A stretch of 64,000 bases of DNA from positions 1 to 64,000 of the forward strand of contig NZ_CP061092.1 of the NCBI RefSeq assembly GCF_017654485.1. The letters are read 5' to 3'. A model generated the notes under the pieces. That model was not told the origin of the DNA. It worked only from the letters and a program-made list of their open reading frames with translations, and searched no databases. A program made the translations under genes and the position numbers. Position 1 is the stretch's first letter; each line of letters opens with the position of its first letter. Of this stretch, positions 8,411 to 16,789 are shown one piece after another. This DNA comes from Roseomonas marmotae (lineage in GTDB: Bacteria; Pseudomonadota; Alphaproteobacteria; Acetobacterales; Acetobacteraceae).

Positions 8411-9805
8411 ATGGATCTTCTCATTACCGACACTGTCGTCCTGACTTGCGACGATGAACGGCGTGTCATTGAACATGGAGCCATTGCGGTTCAGGGCAAC
8501 CGCATCATGGCGGTGGGGAACACGGCTGACCTCGAGCGGGATTACCCTGGGCTGGAGCGCTTCTCCGCGCGTGGCCTGGCTGTACTGCCCGGATTCATCA
8601 ACGCTCACACCCACACGGCGCTGACGGTGCTGCGTGGCACGGTGGAGGATTGGGACGGCAATGCAGTCTATGGCTACATGTCACCGGTCTCCTACGAGAT
8701 GTCGGCCGAGGAGCGCGCCATCATGGTGCAGCTCGGTTGCCTGGAGGCGATCCGCAGCGGTTGCGCAACGCTGGTGGATCCCTGGCGGCATCTGACCTCC
8801 TATGTGCCAGCGATGGCGGCGACGGGCCTGCGGCTCTGGGTGTCCGAGAACTGCGCGGATATCAACACGCTGAAGATCCGGGCCGGTGACTATTCGGAGG
8901 ATCGCGCCTTTGGACAGGTCTTCCTGGATCGGACGATCGAGGGGATCGAGGCCTATCACGGCATGAACAATGACCGTGTGCGCTGCCAGATCGCGGCCCA
9001 TGCGCCGGATAACTGCACGCCCTGGATGCTCGACCAGCTCATGCAGCTGTCTCGTAAACATGGCCTGACCCGCACGGTCCATCTTGCCCAGAGCCTAGAT
9101 GAGCTTGACGCGGTGAAGGCAGCCTATGGCCTGACTCCGGCCGAGTATCTGGATCGGGAAGGGTTCCTGGGGCCGGATCTGGTGGGTGCGCATTGGAGCT
9201 ACTGCACGCCCTCGGATGTTGAACTCCTGGCCTCCCGCGGCACGCAGATGGTGCACTGCCCCGCCAATTCTTCCCGTCGTGGTCCGCATGTGGCGCCTGT
9301 GGGGCTGATCCGTGATGCCGGTATCAATGTCGCGATCGGCACGGATAATATGACGGAGGATATGTTCCACGCCCTGAAAATCGGTCTGATTCTGCATCGC
9401 GGTGGGCGCGGGCTGGAAAAGGAAGGCGGCGTGAATCCGCAGCCGCAGGCGCTGCTGGACGGCATCACCCGCAACGCCGCCCGCTCCGTGGGCGCGGAGG
9501 CCGAGATCGGCACGATCGAAGTCGGCAAGAAGGCAGATTTGACTTTCCTGGATCTGAACATGCCTTCCATGCGGCCCATCATCCGGCTGGTGTCCAACAT
9601 CGTCCATTACGGCCATCCGGGCATCGTGCATTCAGTGATGACTGACGGCACCTTCCTGATGCGGGATCGCAAGGTCTTAGCGCTGGATGAGTCCTCGCTT
9701 TTGCAAGAGGCTCAGGCTGTCACGGAGCGCGTGTGGAAGCGCATGATGGCGAAGAACCCCGACATCGCGGCGCCGCCGGGCGGGCTGCAGTGGATCGACG
9801 CGTGA
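8411..9805 (+). CDS. Amidohydrolase (SsnA/atrazine-chlorohydrolase-like)
   Basis: A 464-residue metal-dependent hydrolase of the amidohydrolase superfamily, the class that deaminates or dechlorinates s-triazines, guanine or cytosine-like rings. The start MDLLITDTVVLTC is chosen because the N-terminal beta-sandwich strand begins there; a GTG five codons upstream is possible. Metal ligands are visible: H-x-H in GFINAHTHTAL (about residues 66 and 68), His in TVHLAQS, His in GAHWSYC and Asp in IGTDNM. The C-terminal strand GTIEVGKKADLTFLDL is typical. It is followed 17 bp later by a family-5 binding protein, so the pair probably imports and hydrolyses one organic substrate. Substrate unknown. Confidence 0.85.
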   Translation: MDLLITDTVVLTCDDERRVIEHGAIAVQGNRIMAVGNTADLERDYPGLERFSARGLAVLPGFINAHTHTALTVLRGTVEDWDGNAVYGYMSPVSYEMSAEERAIMVQLGCLEAIRSGCATLVDPWRHLTSYVPAMAATGLRLWVSENCADINTLKIRAGDYSEDRAFGQVFLDRTIEGIEAYHGMNNDRVRCQIAAHAPDNCTPWMLDQLMQLSRKHGLTRTVHLAQSLDELDAVKAAYGLTPAEYLDREGFLGPDLVGAHWSYCTPSDVELLASRGTQMVHCPANSSRRGPHVAPVGLIRDAGINVAIGTDNMTEDMFHALKIGLILHRGGRGLEKEGGVNPQPQALLDGITRNAARSVGAEAEIGTIEVGKKADLTFLDLNMPSMRPIIRLVSNIVHYGHPGIVHSVMTDGTFLMRDRKVLALDESSLLQEAQAVTERVWKRMMAKNPDIAAPPGGLQWIDA

Positions 9806-9822
9806 GCCGGAGGAAGCCTGCC

Positions 9823-11397
9823 ATGCCCCCTTTCAAAAGAGCCCTGGCCTCTGCCATCCTGACTTGCGGATTGCTGGCTGCTCCGGCCAACGCCGCCGAT
9901 GTGACCATCGCCGTGGGTGGTGCGTTCACCTCGCTGGACCCGCACTACCACAATCTAATTCCAAACAGCTCGCTCACGCAGCACATCTTTGATCGGCTTG
10001 TGAATCCGGATGCCAATTTGCGGCCGGAGCCCGCGCTGGCGCATTCCTGGGTCGCAGTGGAGCCGAATGCCTGGGAGTTCCGTCTCCGTGAGGATGCACG
10101 CTTCCACGACGGCACGCCTTTCACGGCGGATGACGTTGCTTTCACCCTCGCTCGTGTGCCGGAGGTCAAGAACGGCCCTGGTGGCTATGCGCTGTACACT
10201 CGCCCGGTGCGGGAGGTGGTGGTGGTGAACCCGCACACGGTGCGGCTTGTCACCCACTCCCCCGCGCCGCTGATTCCGGCCTTCATGGCGGCCCTGCCCA
10301 TGGTGGGGCGGCGCAATGGCGAGGGTGCCTCCACCTCAGATTATAACAGTGGCAAGGCAGCGGTCGGCACCGGCCCATACCGGCTGATCTCCTACACGCC
10401 GGGGGACCGCGCGGTCTTCACGCGCAATGACCAGTATTGGGGCGGCAAGCCGCATTGGGAGCGTGTGACCGTCCGCCTGATCGCCAATGATGCCACGCGG
10501 CTGGCCGCTCTCAAGGCCGGGGATGTGGATCTGATCGATCAGGTTTCCACCCGTGATTCCGCTGAGCTCAGCAAGGACGCGCGGGCCGGTGTGTTCGTCA
10601 TGCCCGGCGTCCGCAACATCTATTTGCACCTCGACATGTTCCGGAACGACACGCCCTTCGTGACGGATCTTCAGGGCAACCGCCTGCCGCAGAACCCTCT
10701 GCTCGATTTGCGGGTGCGGCGCGCGCTGTCCATGGCAATCAACCGGCAAGGTATCGTCGCCCAGGTGATGGACGGCCAGGCTTCGCCCTCCGGCCAGTTC
10801 CTGCCGAATGGCACGATGGGCAGCGACCCGTCATTGGCCCCGGATGCCTATGACCCGGTGGGCGCGCGGCGCCTGCTCGCCGAGGCAGGCTACCCCCAGG
10901 GTTTTGCCGTCACCTTGCACGGGCCGAATGATCGCTATGTGAACGATGCCAGGGTCCTCCAGGCTGTTGCTCAGATGTGGACGCGGATCGGTGTTCGGAC
11001 CCAGGTCGAGGCGCAGCCTTCCAACGTCTATTTCACCCGCTCGGCACGCGACGAGTTCAGCATAGGTTTGCTGGGGTGGGGGACGGGCACGGGTGAGGCG
11101 GACAGCCCGCTGACCTCCCTTGTCGCGACACGTGATCCATCTCGGGGACGCGGTGCCTCCAACCGCTCTGGCTATAGCAGCCCCCAGCTCGATGGGCTGC
11201 TCGATCAGGCCTTGGCGACGCTGGACCCAGCGGCACGCGAGGAGACGTACCGGCAGGCGACGCGGGTGGCGATCAACGATCTCGCCATCGTGCCGCTGCA
11301 CCACCAGATCAACATCTGGGCGGCGCGGCGAGGCCTGACCTATGATGCCCGCAATGACGAGCGGACCATGGCGATGTCGCTGCGGCCCGCGCAGTAA
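9823..11397 (+). CDS. ABC transporter substrate-binding protein, family 5 (peptide/opine/nickel type)
   Basis: A 524-residue periplasmic binding protein. The start follows a strong GGAGGAAG site and gives a signal peptide ending at NAAD. Family-5 motifs are present: TSLDPHYHN, HSWVAVEPNAWEFRLREDA with FHDGTPFTADDVAF, GTGPYRLISYTPGDRAVF, and RVRRALSMAINRQGI. These proteins bind oligopeptides, opines or other amides and deliver them to an ABC permease, none of which is encoded nearby. It sits directly behind the amidohydrolase and before a second, broken amidohydrolase, suggesting a scavenging operon for amide-like compounds. Confidence 0.88.
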   Translation: MPPFKRALASAILTCGLLAAPANAADVTIAVGGAFTSLDPHYHNLIPNSSLTQHIFDRLVNPDANLRPEPALAHSWVAVEPNAWEFRLREDARFHDGTPFTADDVAFTLARVPEVKNGPGGYALYTRPVREVVVVNPHTVRLVTHSPAPLIPAFMAALPMVGRRNGEGASTSDYNSGKAAVGTGPYRLISYTPGDRAVFTRNDQYWGGKPHWERVTVRLIANDATRLAALKAGDVDLIDQVSTRDSAELSKDARAGVFVMPGVRNIYLHLDMFRNDTPFVTDLQGNRLPQNPLLDLRVRRALSMAINRQGIVAQVMDGQASPSGQFLPNGTMGSDPSLAPDAYDPVGARRLLAEAGYPQGFAVTLHGPNDRYVNDARVLQAVAQMWTRIGVRTQVEAQPSNVYFTRSARDEFSIGLLGWGTGTGEADSPLTSLVATRDPSRGRGASNRSGYSSPQLDGLLDQALATLDPAAREETYRQATRVAINDLAIVPLHHQINIWAARRGLTYDARNDERTMAMSLRPAQ

Positions 11398-11411
11398 CCG
11401 GGGACGGCTTC

Positions 11412-12300
11412 ATGGCGACGCTCATCCACGACACCACCATCATCACCGGCAACGCGGCGGGGATGATCCACTACGACGCCGCAGTGATGGTGGAGGCGAG
11501 GAGGATTGTCGCCATAGGACCCACGGAGGCGCTGCGGACCCGCTTCCCGCAAGCGGCGCTGGTGGAGATGGAGCCGCTTCTGCCATCGCGGCCCAAGCAC
11601 CCGCTGGGCTGCCATAACCCGCGGGGGCCGGACCGGACTGCGATGGACGCCATCTTCTTCGTGCTGCGCACGGGGTGTCAGTGGAATGCGCTTCGGGAGA
11701 CTAAGCTCCGCTCGTCTTCCTCGGTTCACCGGCGCTTCCGTCGCTTTCAATTCCTGCCTCGCCGCGCGGCGGGGGCTGAGCCCACGAATCGGCCGGTTGC
11801 GGGACTGCGGCTGCAACATCTCCATCGGCACCGACAACATGGCCGAGGACATGGTGGACGCGATGCGCATCGCCATGTTCATGGAACGTGTCCGCACCAT
11901 GGATGGCCGCCAACCTGCGCCGGAAGAAAGAGGTGCTGGGTTGGGCCACGCAGGGCGGCTACCGTGCCCTGGAGGTTCCAGATGGCGGCACGCTGGAGGC
12001 CGGTAAGCGCGCGGACCTCATCATGATCCGTACCGACCGGCCGCATCTCGTGCCTCTCATGCGCGTTGCTTCCAGTTTTGTGCATCAGGACCAGGGCGCG
12101 GACGTGCAATCCGTGATGTTCGATGGCGAGTGGATCATGCGGAACAGCCTGGTGCTGGCCATGGATGAAGCGACTATCGTCGCGGAAGCGGATTGCATTG
12201 CACGCCGCGCCTGGGCACGCCTTTTCACGGAGCGGCCGGATCTGCCTGTCCTGCCGGCTTCGCGCTGCGCCTATAAGGCGAGGGCAGGCGAGGGAGACAG
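11412..12300 (+). pseudogene. Second amidohydrolase, disrupted
   Basis: Three pieces of an amidohydrolase related to the one at 8411 are visible. The N-terminus (MATLIHDTTIITGNAAGMIH to about 11566) is intact. The resumed core (CLAARRGLSPRIGRLRDCGC, then ISIGTDNMAEDMVDAM) begins near 11750. The C-terminus from about 11905 lies in another frame (LRRKKEVLGWATQGGYRALE, GTLEAGKRADLIMIRTD). A transposase fragment replaces the metal-binding middle. It probably ended near 12290, overlapping the convergent LysR gene. It cannot be functional. Confidence 0.75.
11567..11745 (+). pseudogene. IS5-type transposase fragment inside the amidohydrolase remnant
   Basis: The frame switches from amidohydrolase to EPLLPSRPKHPLGCHNPRGP, then RTAMDAIFFVLRTGCQWNAL and SSSSVHRRFRRF, the N-terminal region of an IS5-type (DUF4096) transposase. 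No start, no catalytic part and no clear inverted repeats remain, so it is the scar of an insertion followed by deletion. Confidence 0.7.
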
Positions 12301-13185
12301 GATCGGTTTGAGGGCCTGCTCCAGCAGGCTCAGCAAAAGTTTCCGCGCTCCGCTCGAAGGGGTCTGGGGATTCCATAGTGCATAGACCGCGAAATCGAAG
12401 GCGGGTTCGATAGGGCGGATTACGATGTCTGGGTTGCCATACATCGTCAAGGTGGTGAGTCCTCCACCGATGGCGAGGTAGCCGAAATTCCGCACGGCTT
12501 CGTAGCAGAGCAGAGGAGAGCCCAGCGTAACCCGGACATCGGGGCGGATTCCGGCGTGGGTGAACTGCTCCATGACCAGCCCGCCGATCGGGTCGTGCCC
12601 CGATCCGAGGATGCAAGGGTAGCGGGCATAATCCTCGAGATGCACGACCTCACGCGAGGCCAGTTCGTGTGAAGCTGGCATGATCGCGACGAAGCGTGAC
12701 CGACCAAAGACTTTGGAATCGACGTTGGTGGGCGGCGCAAAGCCGGTTGCTAGGCCCAGATCCGCCGCGCGGCAGGACAAGGCGTAGAGTTGCTCCGCTT
12801 GCCCTTTGGTATCCAAGCCAAGTTCTAAACTGGGATAACGTTGGTGGAGGGTGGCCATGACACGTGGCATAATTATCGGGGCCAGAGTGTGGACACAGAC
12901 AACAGCCATGCGTTCGCCGCCGCCATGGGCCAGTCGCTTGGCCACCGAACTGGTTTGTTGGACACGAAGGAAAATCTGATCGACGTCCTGGATCAGGATT
13001 TTTGCTTCGGCTGTCGGCTGGATCCGGCCATCCAGCCGATCGAAGAGTGCGTACCCAAGTTGATCTTCAAGGTGACGCAGCATTCGGCTCGCCGAAGGTT
13101 GGGACATCCCGACCCGGCTCGCGCCTCCAGTAACGCTGTTTGACCAGTAAATCTCTTTGAAGAGAGCAAGTGCACGAAGGTTCAT
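12271..13185 (-). CDS. LysR-family transcriptional regulator
   Basis: A 304-residue LTTR. The N-terminal winged HTH is MNLRALALFKEIYWSNSVTG with SRVGMSQPSASRMLRHLEDQ, followed by the LFDRLDGRIQPTAEA linker. The effector domain contains ASREVVHLEDYARYPCI and LCYEAVRNFGYLAIGGG. It converges on the amidohydrolase/binding-protein cluster and is its likely regulator, though LTTRs more often act on a divergent target. The 110 bp upstream is strikingly AT-rich. Its 3' end overlaps the amidohydrolase remnant, so its neighbourhood has been rearranged. Confidence 0.85.
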   Translation of the reverse strand: MNLRALALFKEIYWSNSVTGGASRVGMSQPSASRMLRHLEDQLGYALFDRLDGRIQPTAEAKILIQDVDQIFLRVQQTSSVAKRLAHGGGERMAVVCVHTLAPIIMPRVMATLHQRYPSLELGLDTKGQAEQLYALSCRAADLGLATGFAPPTNVDSKVFGRSRFVAIMPASHELASREVVHLEDYARYPCILGSGHDPIGGLVMEQFTHAGIRPDVRVTLGSPLLCYEAVRNFGYLAIGGGLTTLTMYGNPDIVIRPIEPAFDFAVYALWNPQTPSSGARKLLLSLLEQALKPILSPSPALAL

Positions 13186-13260
13186 AAAAATTCCATCATA
13201 TATTATAATAATATCTTATGATTTCATACAATCATTCGTAGCATGGACTGCCTACTACTA
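13186..13260 (-). promoter_or_regulatory. AT-rich upstream region of the LysR gene
   Basis: Directly upstream of the LysR start there is a run dominated by A and T (CATATATTATAATAATATC, 13196-13214), far below the window's average GC. It contains several TATAAT-like hexamers on either strand. This is the probable promoter and autoregulatory site. No single operator can be assigned. Confidence 0.4.
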
Positions 13261-13295
13261 CTTGGACGCTATGTGAGAGCCCGCTTCATAACGGC

Positions 13296-13401
13296 TAATA
13301 CCAAGTCCCTTTGATCAGAACCTATAGAGCGCTGGGGCAGCTCCTCACCGCTGCTGGAGGCAGCTACAGCTATGGGTTCTAATCACAGAAACTTGGTATT
13401 A
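13296..13401. repeat. 106-bp MITE-like element with 27-bp inverted ends
   Basis: Left end TAATACCAAGTCCCTTTGAT (continuing CAGAACC) and right end, in complement, TAATACCAAGTTTCTGTGAT (continuing TAGAACC) match at nearly all of 27 positions. The 52-bp centre has no coding capacity. Immediately after the right end another left-end-like sequence begins (TACCAAGTCCCTGTGAACG, 13402-13420), leading to IS5 debris. This looks like a non-autonomous element or a solo pair of ends of an IS630-like element, since the ends begin at TA. Confidence 0.6.
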
Positions 13402-13504
13402 TACCAAGTCCCTGTGAACGAGAATCATTAGGCGGCGTGGACAAAGGTGCTTCACATCCTGAACCTGAGGTGATTCAAGGCTGCCTCCTGAAGGGAGGCA
13501 GCCA

Positions 13505-13672
13505 GTGCTGCGAGGTTTGCTGGCGGACGAGGAATGGGCCTTCTTCGAGCCCTTCGTGGTCGAGACCGGCCCTTTCCGCGGCCGCCCACCTGGCAGTCAC
13601 CGCCGGGTGCTGGATGCCATCTTCTGGGTGGCGCGCACGGGCATTCCCTGGCGCGACCTGCCGCCTGAACTA
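13505..13672 (+). pseudogene. IS5-family transposase N-terminal fragment
   Basis: The frame starts at a GTG and reads LADEEWAFFEPFVVETGPFR then HRRVLDAIFWVARTGIPWRD, the first 57 residues of an IS5-type OrfA. Homology stops at LPPELG, where a copy of GCGTGGACAAAG (also present at 13436) marks an IS end. Just beyond, on the minus strand, FVQLAAIRLWISFVHAA (13670-13722) resembles the C-terminus of another IS5 transposase. Confidence 0.65.
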
Positions 13673-13784
13673 GGCAGCGTGGACAAAGCTGATCCATAAG
13701 CGGATGGCGGCGAGTTGGACAAAGCCGAGGGCGACAGCACGGTTAGAACTGCGTTGACGGTGGGTGGCGGTTGAGCCTCGGCGG

Positions 13785-14649
13785 CTATGCCGCGATAGCG
13801 GATGCCGTAGCAGGGCTGCTGCGCTTCCACTGCCACGGCAGCAGCATGTCCAGTTCGGTAGCCTTGGTCTGCCCGGAGACGATGCGTTCCAGCACATCGA
13901 TGAGCCAGGCCATCGGGTCGACACCGTTCATCTTGGCCGTCTGAATGAGCGTCATCGCAATCGCCCAGTGGCGGGCACCCCCATCGCTTCCGGCGAACAG
14001 CGCATTTTTGCGCCCGAGGGCGACGGGGCGAATGGCGCGCTCGACCACGTTTGTGTCCATCTCAATCTGGCCATCGTCGAGGAACGCCGTCAGGCCCGGC
14101 CAGTGCCGCAAGGCGTAGCGGATGGCCTTGGCGAGGTCGGAGGCGGCGGAGACGCGCTCCTGCTGTGCCTGCAGCCAAGCCTGCAGGGCCTCGACGATCG
14201 GCCGACTTCTCTCCTGCCGCGCTCGGTGTCGGTGTTCGGCGGAATGGCCACGGATCTGGCTTTCGACCGCATAGAGTGCCTGGATCTGGGCCAGCACCTC
14301 GGCTGCGAGCGGTGACTGGGTGGAGGCGTGGAATTCGTAGAAGGACCGCCGCATGTGCGCCCAGCAGAACGCCAGGCGGACCGAACCATCGGCGCGGTCG
14401 CCCGCCAGCCGTTTGAACCGGGCATAGCCATCGACCTGGAGCATGCCCTTGAACGCCGCCAGATGCCCGGCGGGGCGGGCGCCCTTGCGGTCCTCGGTAT
14501 AGACATAGGCTGCCATCGGAGCGCCTGGGCCGCACCATGGCCGGTCATCGACCGCGTAGCACCAGAGCCACCCGGTCTTGGTCCGGCCACGGCCCGGGTC
14601 GAGCACCGGCAGCGTCGTGTCGTCGGCGAACAGCTTGGCCGTGGACAAC
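13785..14649 (-). pseudogene. IS66-family transposase (TnpC), N-terminally truncated
   Basis: The minus-strand frame carries the catalytic half of an IS66 DDE transposase: AKLFADDTTLPVLDPGRGRT, MLQVDGYARFKRLAGDRADG, RLAFCWAHMRRSFYEFH, and EMDTNVVERAIRPVALGRKN with GAMTLIQTAKMNGVDP-like residues near the end. The first ~180 residues (zinc-finger and leucine-rich part) and TnpA/TnpB are missing, cut off by an IS3-family element at 14650. The remaining C-terminus is intact to the stop. Confidence 0.8.
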
Positions 14650-14683
14650 TGACCAGCCCCCATCGACTGGTCCGGGCAAGATT

Positions 14684-15553
14684 TTAGTGGATCATGGGCA
14701 GTGGCGGGGTCGATGAACCGCTGGAACCGGGATGGGACATGGGCCCGGCTTCTCCTGGCATGATCACCTCCGGGGCGGGTGGTCTGTAGCCGAGCGAGGA
14801 ATGAGGGCGAGCGGTGTTGTAGTGCACCCGCCACTGCTCGATCAGCACCCTGGCTTCGGCCAGCGAGTTGAACACCTCGCCGTTGAGCAGCTCATCGCGC
14901 AGCTTGCCGTTGAAACTCTCCACGTAGCCGTTCTCCCAGGGGCTGCCGGGATCGATGAAGGCGGTCTTCGCGCCCACGCCGTGTATCCAGCTCTGCACGG
15001 CCTTGGCCACGAGCTCAGGGCCGTTGTCCGACCGAACATGCGCGGGCGTGCCGCGGGCGATGAACAGGTCCGTCAGCACGTCGATGACGTCGAAGGAGTT
15101 CAGCTTGCGCGCCACCCGGATCGCCAGGCATTCGCGGGTAAACTCGTCCACCACGTTCAGCATACGGAGCTTGCGCCCGTCGCGCGTCCGGTCCTCCACG
15201 AAGTCGTAGGCCCAGACATGCTGCGGACGCTCGGGGCGCAGCCGAATGCAGGAGCCGTCGTTCAGCCAGAGCCGTCCGCGTTTGGGCTGCCGGCCCGGCA
15301 CCCTCAGTCCCTCACGGCGCCAGATGCGCTCCACCCGCTTGTGGTTGCAGCACCAGCCCTCCACCCGCAGCAGCGCCGTGATCCGCCGGTAGCCGTAGCG
15401 GCCGTACTGCCGGGCCAGGCCAGTGATCGCCGCCGTCAGCGCCGCCTCGTCGTCCGGCAGACCTGGCGCCTGCCGCTGCGTCGAGCGATGCTGGCCCAGC
15501 ACGCGGCAGGCGAAGCGCTCCGAGACGCCCAACGCCGCCCTGACATGCCCCAC
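14684..15553 (-). CDS. IS3-family transposase OrfB (DDE integrase core)
   Basis: A 289-residue rve-type integrase: HTH_21 segment (YGRYGYRRITALLRVEGW, KRVERIWRREGLRVP) then the DDE core. The first Asp is in VWAYDFVEDRT, the second in HVRSDNGPELVAKAVQ, and the Glu in SPWENGYVESFNGKLRDELL. The tail HYNTARPHSSLGYRPPAP is typical of IS3. It normally requires a -1 frameshift from OrfA to make OrfAB. The frame starts at an ATG 23 bp after OrfA. Confidence 0.82.
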   Translation of the reverse strand: MGHVRAALGVSERFACRVLGQHRSTQRQAPGLPDDEAALTAAITGLARQYGRYGYRRITALLRVEGWCCNHKRVERIWRREGLRVPGRQPKRGRLWLNDGSCIRLRPERPQHVWAYDFVEDRTRDGRKLRMLNVVDEFTRECLAIRVARKLNSFDVIDVLTDLFIARGTPAHVRSDNGPELVAKAVQSWIHGVGAKTAFIDPGSPWENGYVESFNGKLRDELLNGEVFNSLAEARVLIEQWRVHYNTARPHSSLGYRPPAPEVIMPGEAGPMSHPGSSGSSTPPLPMIH

Positions 15554-15576
15554 CGCCGCCCGACGACGCGCGGCGC

Positions 15577-15855
15577 TCAGAAGTTTCCCGAGGCGGCTTC
15601 CTTCAGCACCAGCTTCTCCAGCGTCAGATCCGCCACGGCCTTGCGCAGGCGGCCGTTCTCCTGCTCCAGCTGCTTCAGGCGCTTCACCTGGTCCAGCTTC
15701 AGGCCCCCATACTCCGACCGCCAGCGGTAGTACGTCGCCTCCGTGACCCCGATCACCCGGGCACCCTCGGCCACCGTCTTGCCCTGCGCCACCAGAACCT
15801 CGACCTGGCGCAGCTTGGCCACGATCTCTTCCGGCTTGTGCTGCTTCTTCGCCAT
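15577..15855 (-). CDS. IS3-family transposase OrfA (HTH_Tnp_1)
   Basis: A 92-residue protein, MAKKQHKPEEIVAKLRQVEV, with the HTH segment GARVIGVTEATYYRWRSEYG and a leucine zipper (VKRLKQLEQENGRLRKAVAD). It binds the IS ends and helps multimerise OrfAB. The sequence is intact. Confidence 0.82.
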   Translation of the reverse strand: MAKKQHKPEEIVAKLRQVEVLVAQGKTVAEGARVIGVTEATYYRWRSEYGGLKLDQVKRLKQLEQENGRLRKAVADLTLEKLVLKEAASGNF

Positions 15856-15886
15856 CTCCGGCCCCTCTCCGCGTCCACCAATCTCA

Positions 15887-16789
15887 GAGCCCGTTTGAGA
15901 ATGCTGCGGGTGAGGTGTTCAGGCGTCCTCGCGTGCCCAGATGGGCTGGATGTGGACCAAGGAACATCGCGCACGGCAGGCTGGCTTTGAGCGGCGCCGC
16001 TACCCGACCGATCTGACGGATCAGGAATGGCGGGTTATTCGGCCTCTGCTGCCGCCCAGCAGCACCCGCGGCAGGCGGCCAGGCGTTGACCTGCGCGAGG
16101 TGCTGAACGCGATCCGCTACCTGGCACGGGCCGGGTGTGGCTGGCGCATGCTGCCGGTCCATTTCGGACCATGGCAGACGATCTATTGGTGGTTCCGGCG
16201 GCTCGCACGACGGTTCCTGTTCGCCACTCTGCACAACATCGCGCTGATGCTGGATCGTGAGCGGGTGGGGCGCGAGGCCAGCCCTTCCGCCGGGGTTCTG
16301 GACAGCCAGACGGTCAAGTCGCCCCAAGCACTGGGCGGCGGCGGCTTTGATGCCGCCAAGCGCCTCAAGGGCCGCAAGCGCCACATTGCGGTCGACACTG
16401 ATGGCCGCCTGCTGATGGTCAACCTAACGACGGCCGACGTGCAGGATGCTTCCGGGGCGGAGCAGATCGTCAAGGCGATCCGCAAGCGCTGGCCCTGGTT
16501 GAAGCACCTCTTTGCCGACGGCGCCTATGACCGCGGCAAGCTGATGAGCGCTGCCGCCTTCCATGACTTCGTCATCGAGGTGGTGCGCAAGCTGACGGAC
16601 CAGCAAGGCTTCCAGGTGCTGCCACGCCGCTGGGTGGTGGAGAGAACCTTTGGCTGGATGACCCGCTGGCGCCGCCTGGTCCGCGACTATGAACGCCGCT
16701 GCGACGTCTCCGAAGCCATGATCCACGTCAGCATGGGCGCGCTCCTCGTCCGGCGCATCGCTCACCCATGACCATTCTCAAACGGGCTC
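15887..16789 (+). mobile_element. 903-bp IS5-family element, copy 1
   Basis: Perfect terminal inverted repeats GAGCCCGTTTGAGAATG (left) and its complement (right). Copy 2 (21039-21941, opposite orientation) encodes an identical protein and has the same length. Flanking triplets are TCA on the left and TTA on the right, so this copy lacks a matching 3-bp TNA duplication. Confidence 0.88.
15941..16771 (+). CDS. IS5-family transposase (single frame, 276 aa), copy 1
   Basis: MGWMWTKEHRARQAGFERRR leads into the DUF4096 region (YPTDLTDQEWRVIRPLLPPS, AGCGWRMLPVHFGPWQTIYW). The DDE core follows: GVLDSQTVKSPQALGGGGFD with catalytic Asp, LKHLFADGAYDRGKLMSAAA with the second Asp, and RRWVVERTFGWMTRWRRLVR with the Glu. 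The single uninterrupted frame and intact ends suggest an active element. The protein is identical to the copy at 21057-21887. Confidence 0.88.
   Translation: MGWMWTKEHRARQAGFERRRYPTDLTDQEWRVIRPLLPPSSTRGRRPGVDLREVLNAIRYLARAGCGWRMLPVHFGPWQTIYWWFRRLARRFLFATLHNIALMLDRERVGREASPSAGVLDSQTVKSPQALGGGGFDAAKRLKGRKRHIAVDTDGRLLMVNLTTADVQDASGAEQIVKAIRKRWPWLKHLFADGAYDRGKLMSAAAFHDFVIEVVRKLTDQQGFQVLPRRWVVERTFGWMTRWRRLVRDYERRCDVSEAMIHVSMGALLVRRIAHP

Larger units (their letters stand above)
14650..15880 (-). mobile_element. IS3-family element (IS407-type arrangement)
   Basis: Two transposase frames are read on the minus strand. The left terminus is taken at TGACCAG (14650), because a near-copy of the following motif (GACTGGTCCGGGCAAGATT) recurs alone at 37194. 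The right terminus is unclear since a 903-bp IS5-family element is inserted at 15887, a few bases beyond the OrfA leader. It interrupts the IS66 transposase. Confidence 0.65.

Noticed and set aside
9095..9631. Minus-strand 178-codon frame in the amidohydrolase
   Set aside because: Antisense to a well-supported gene; no start signal or motif.
14732..15730. 332-codon plus-strand frame opposite IS3 OrfB
   Set aside because: Antisense of the transposase; composition is shadow-like.
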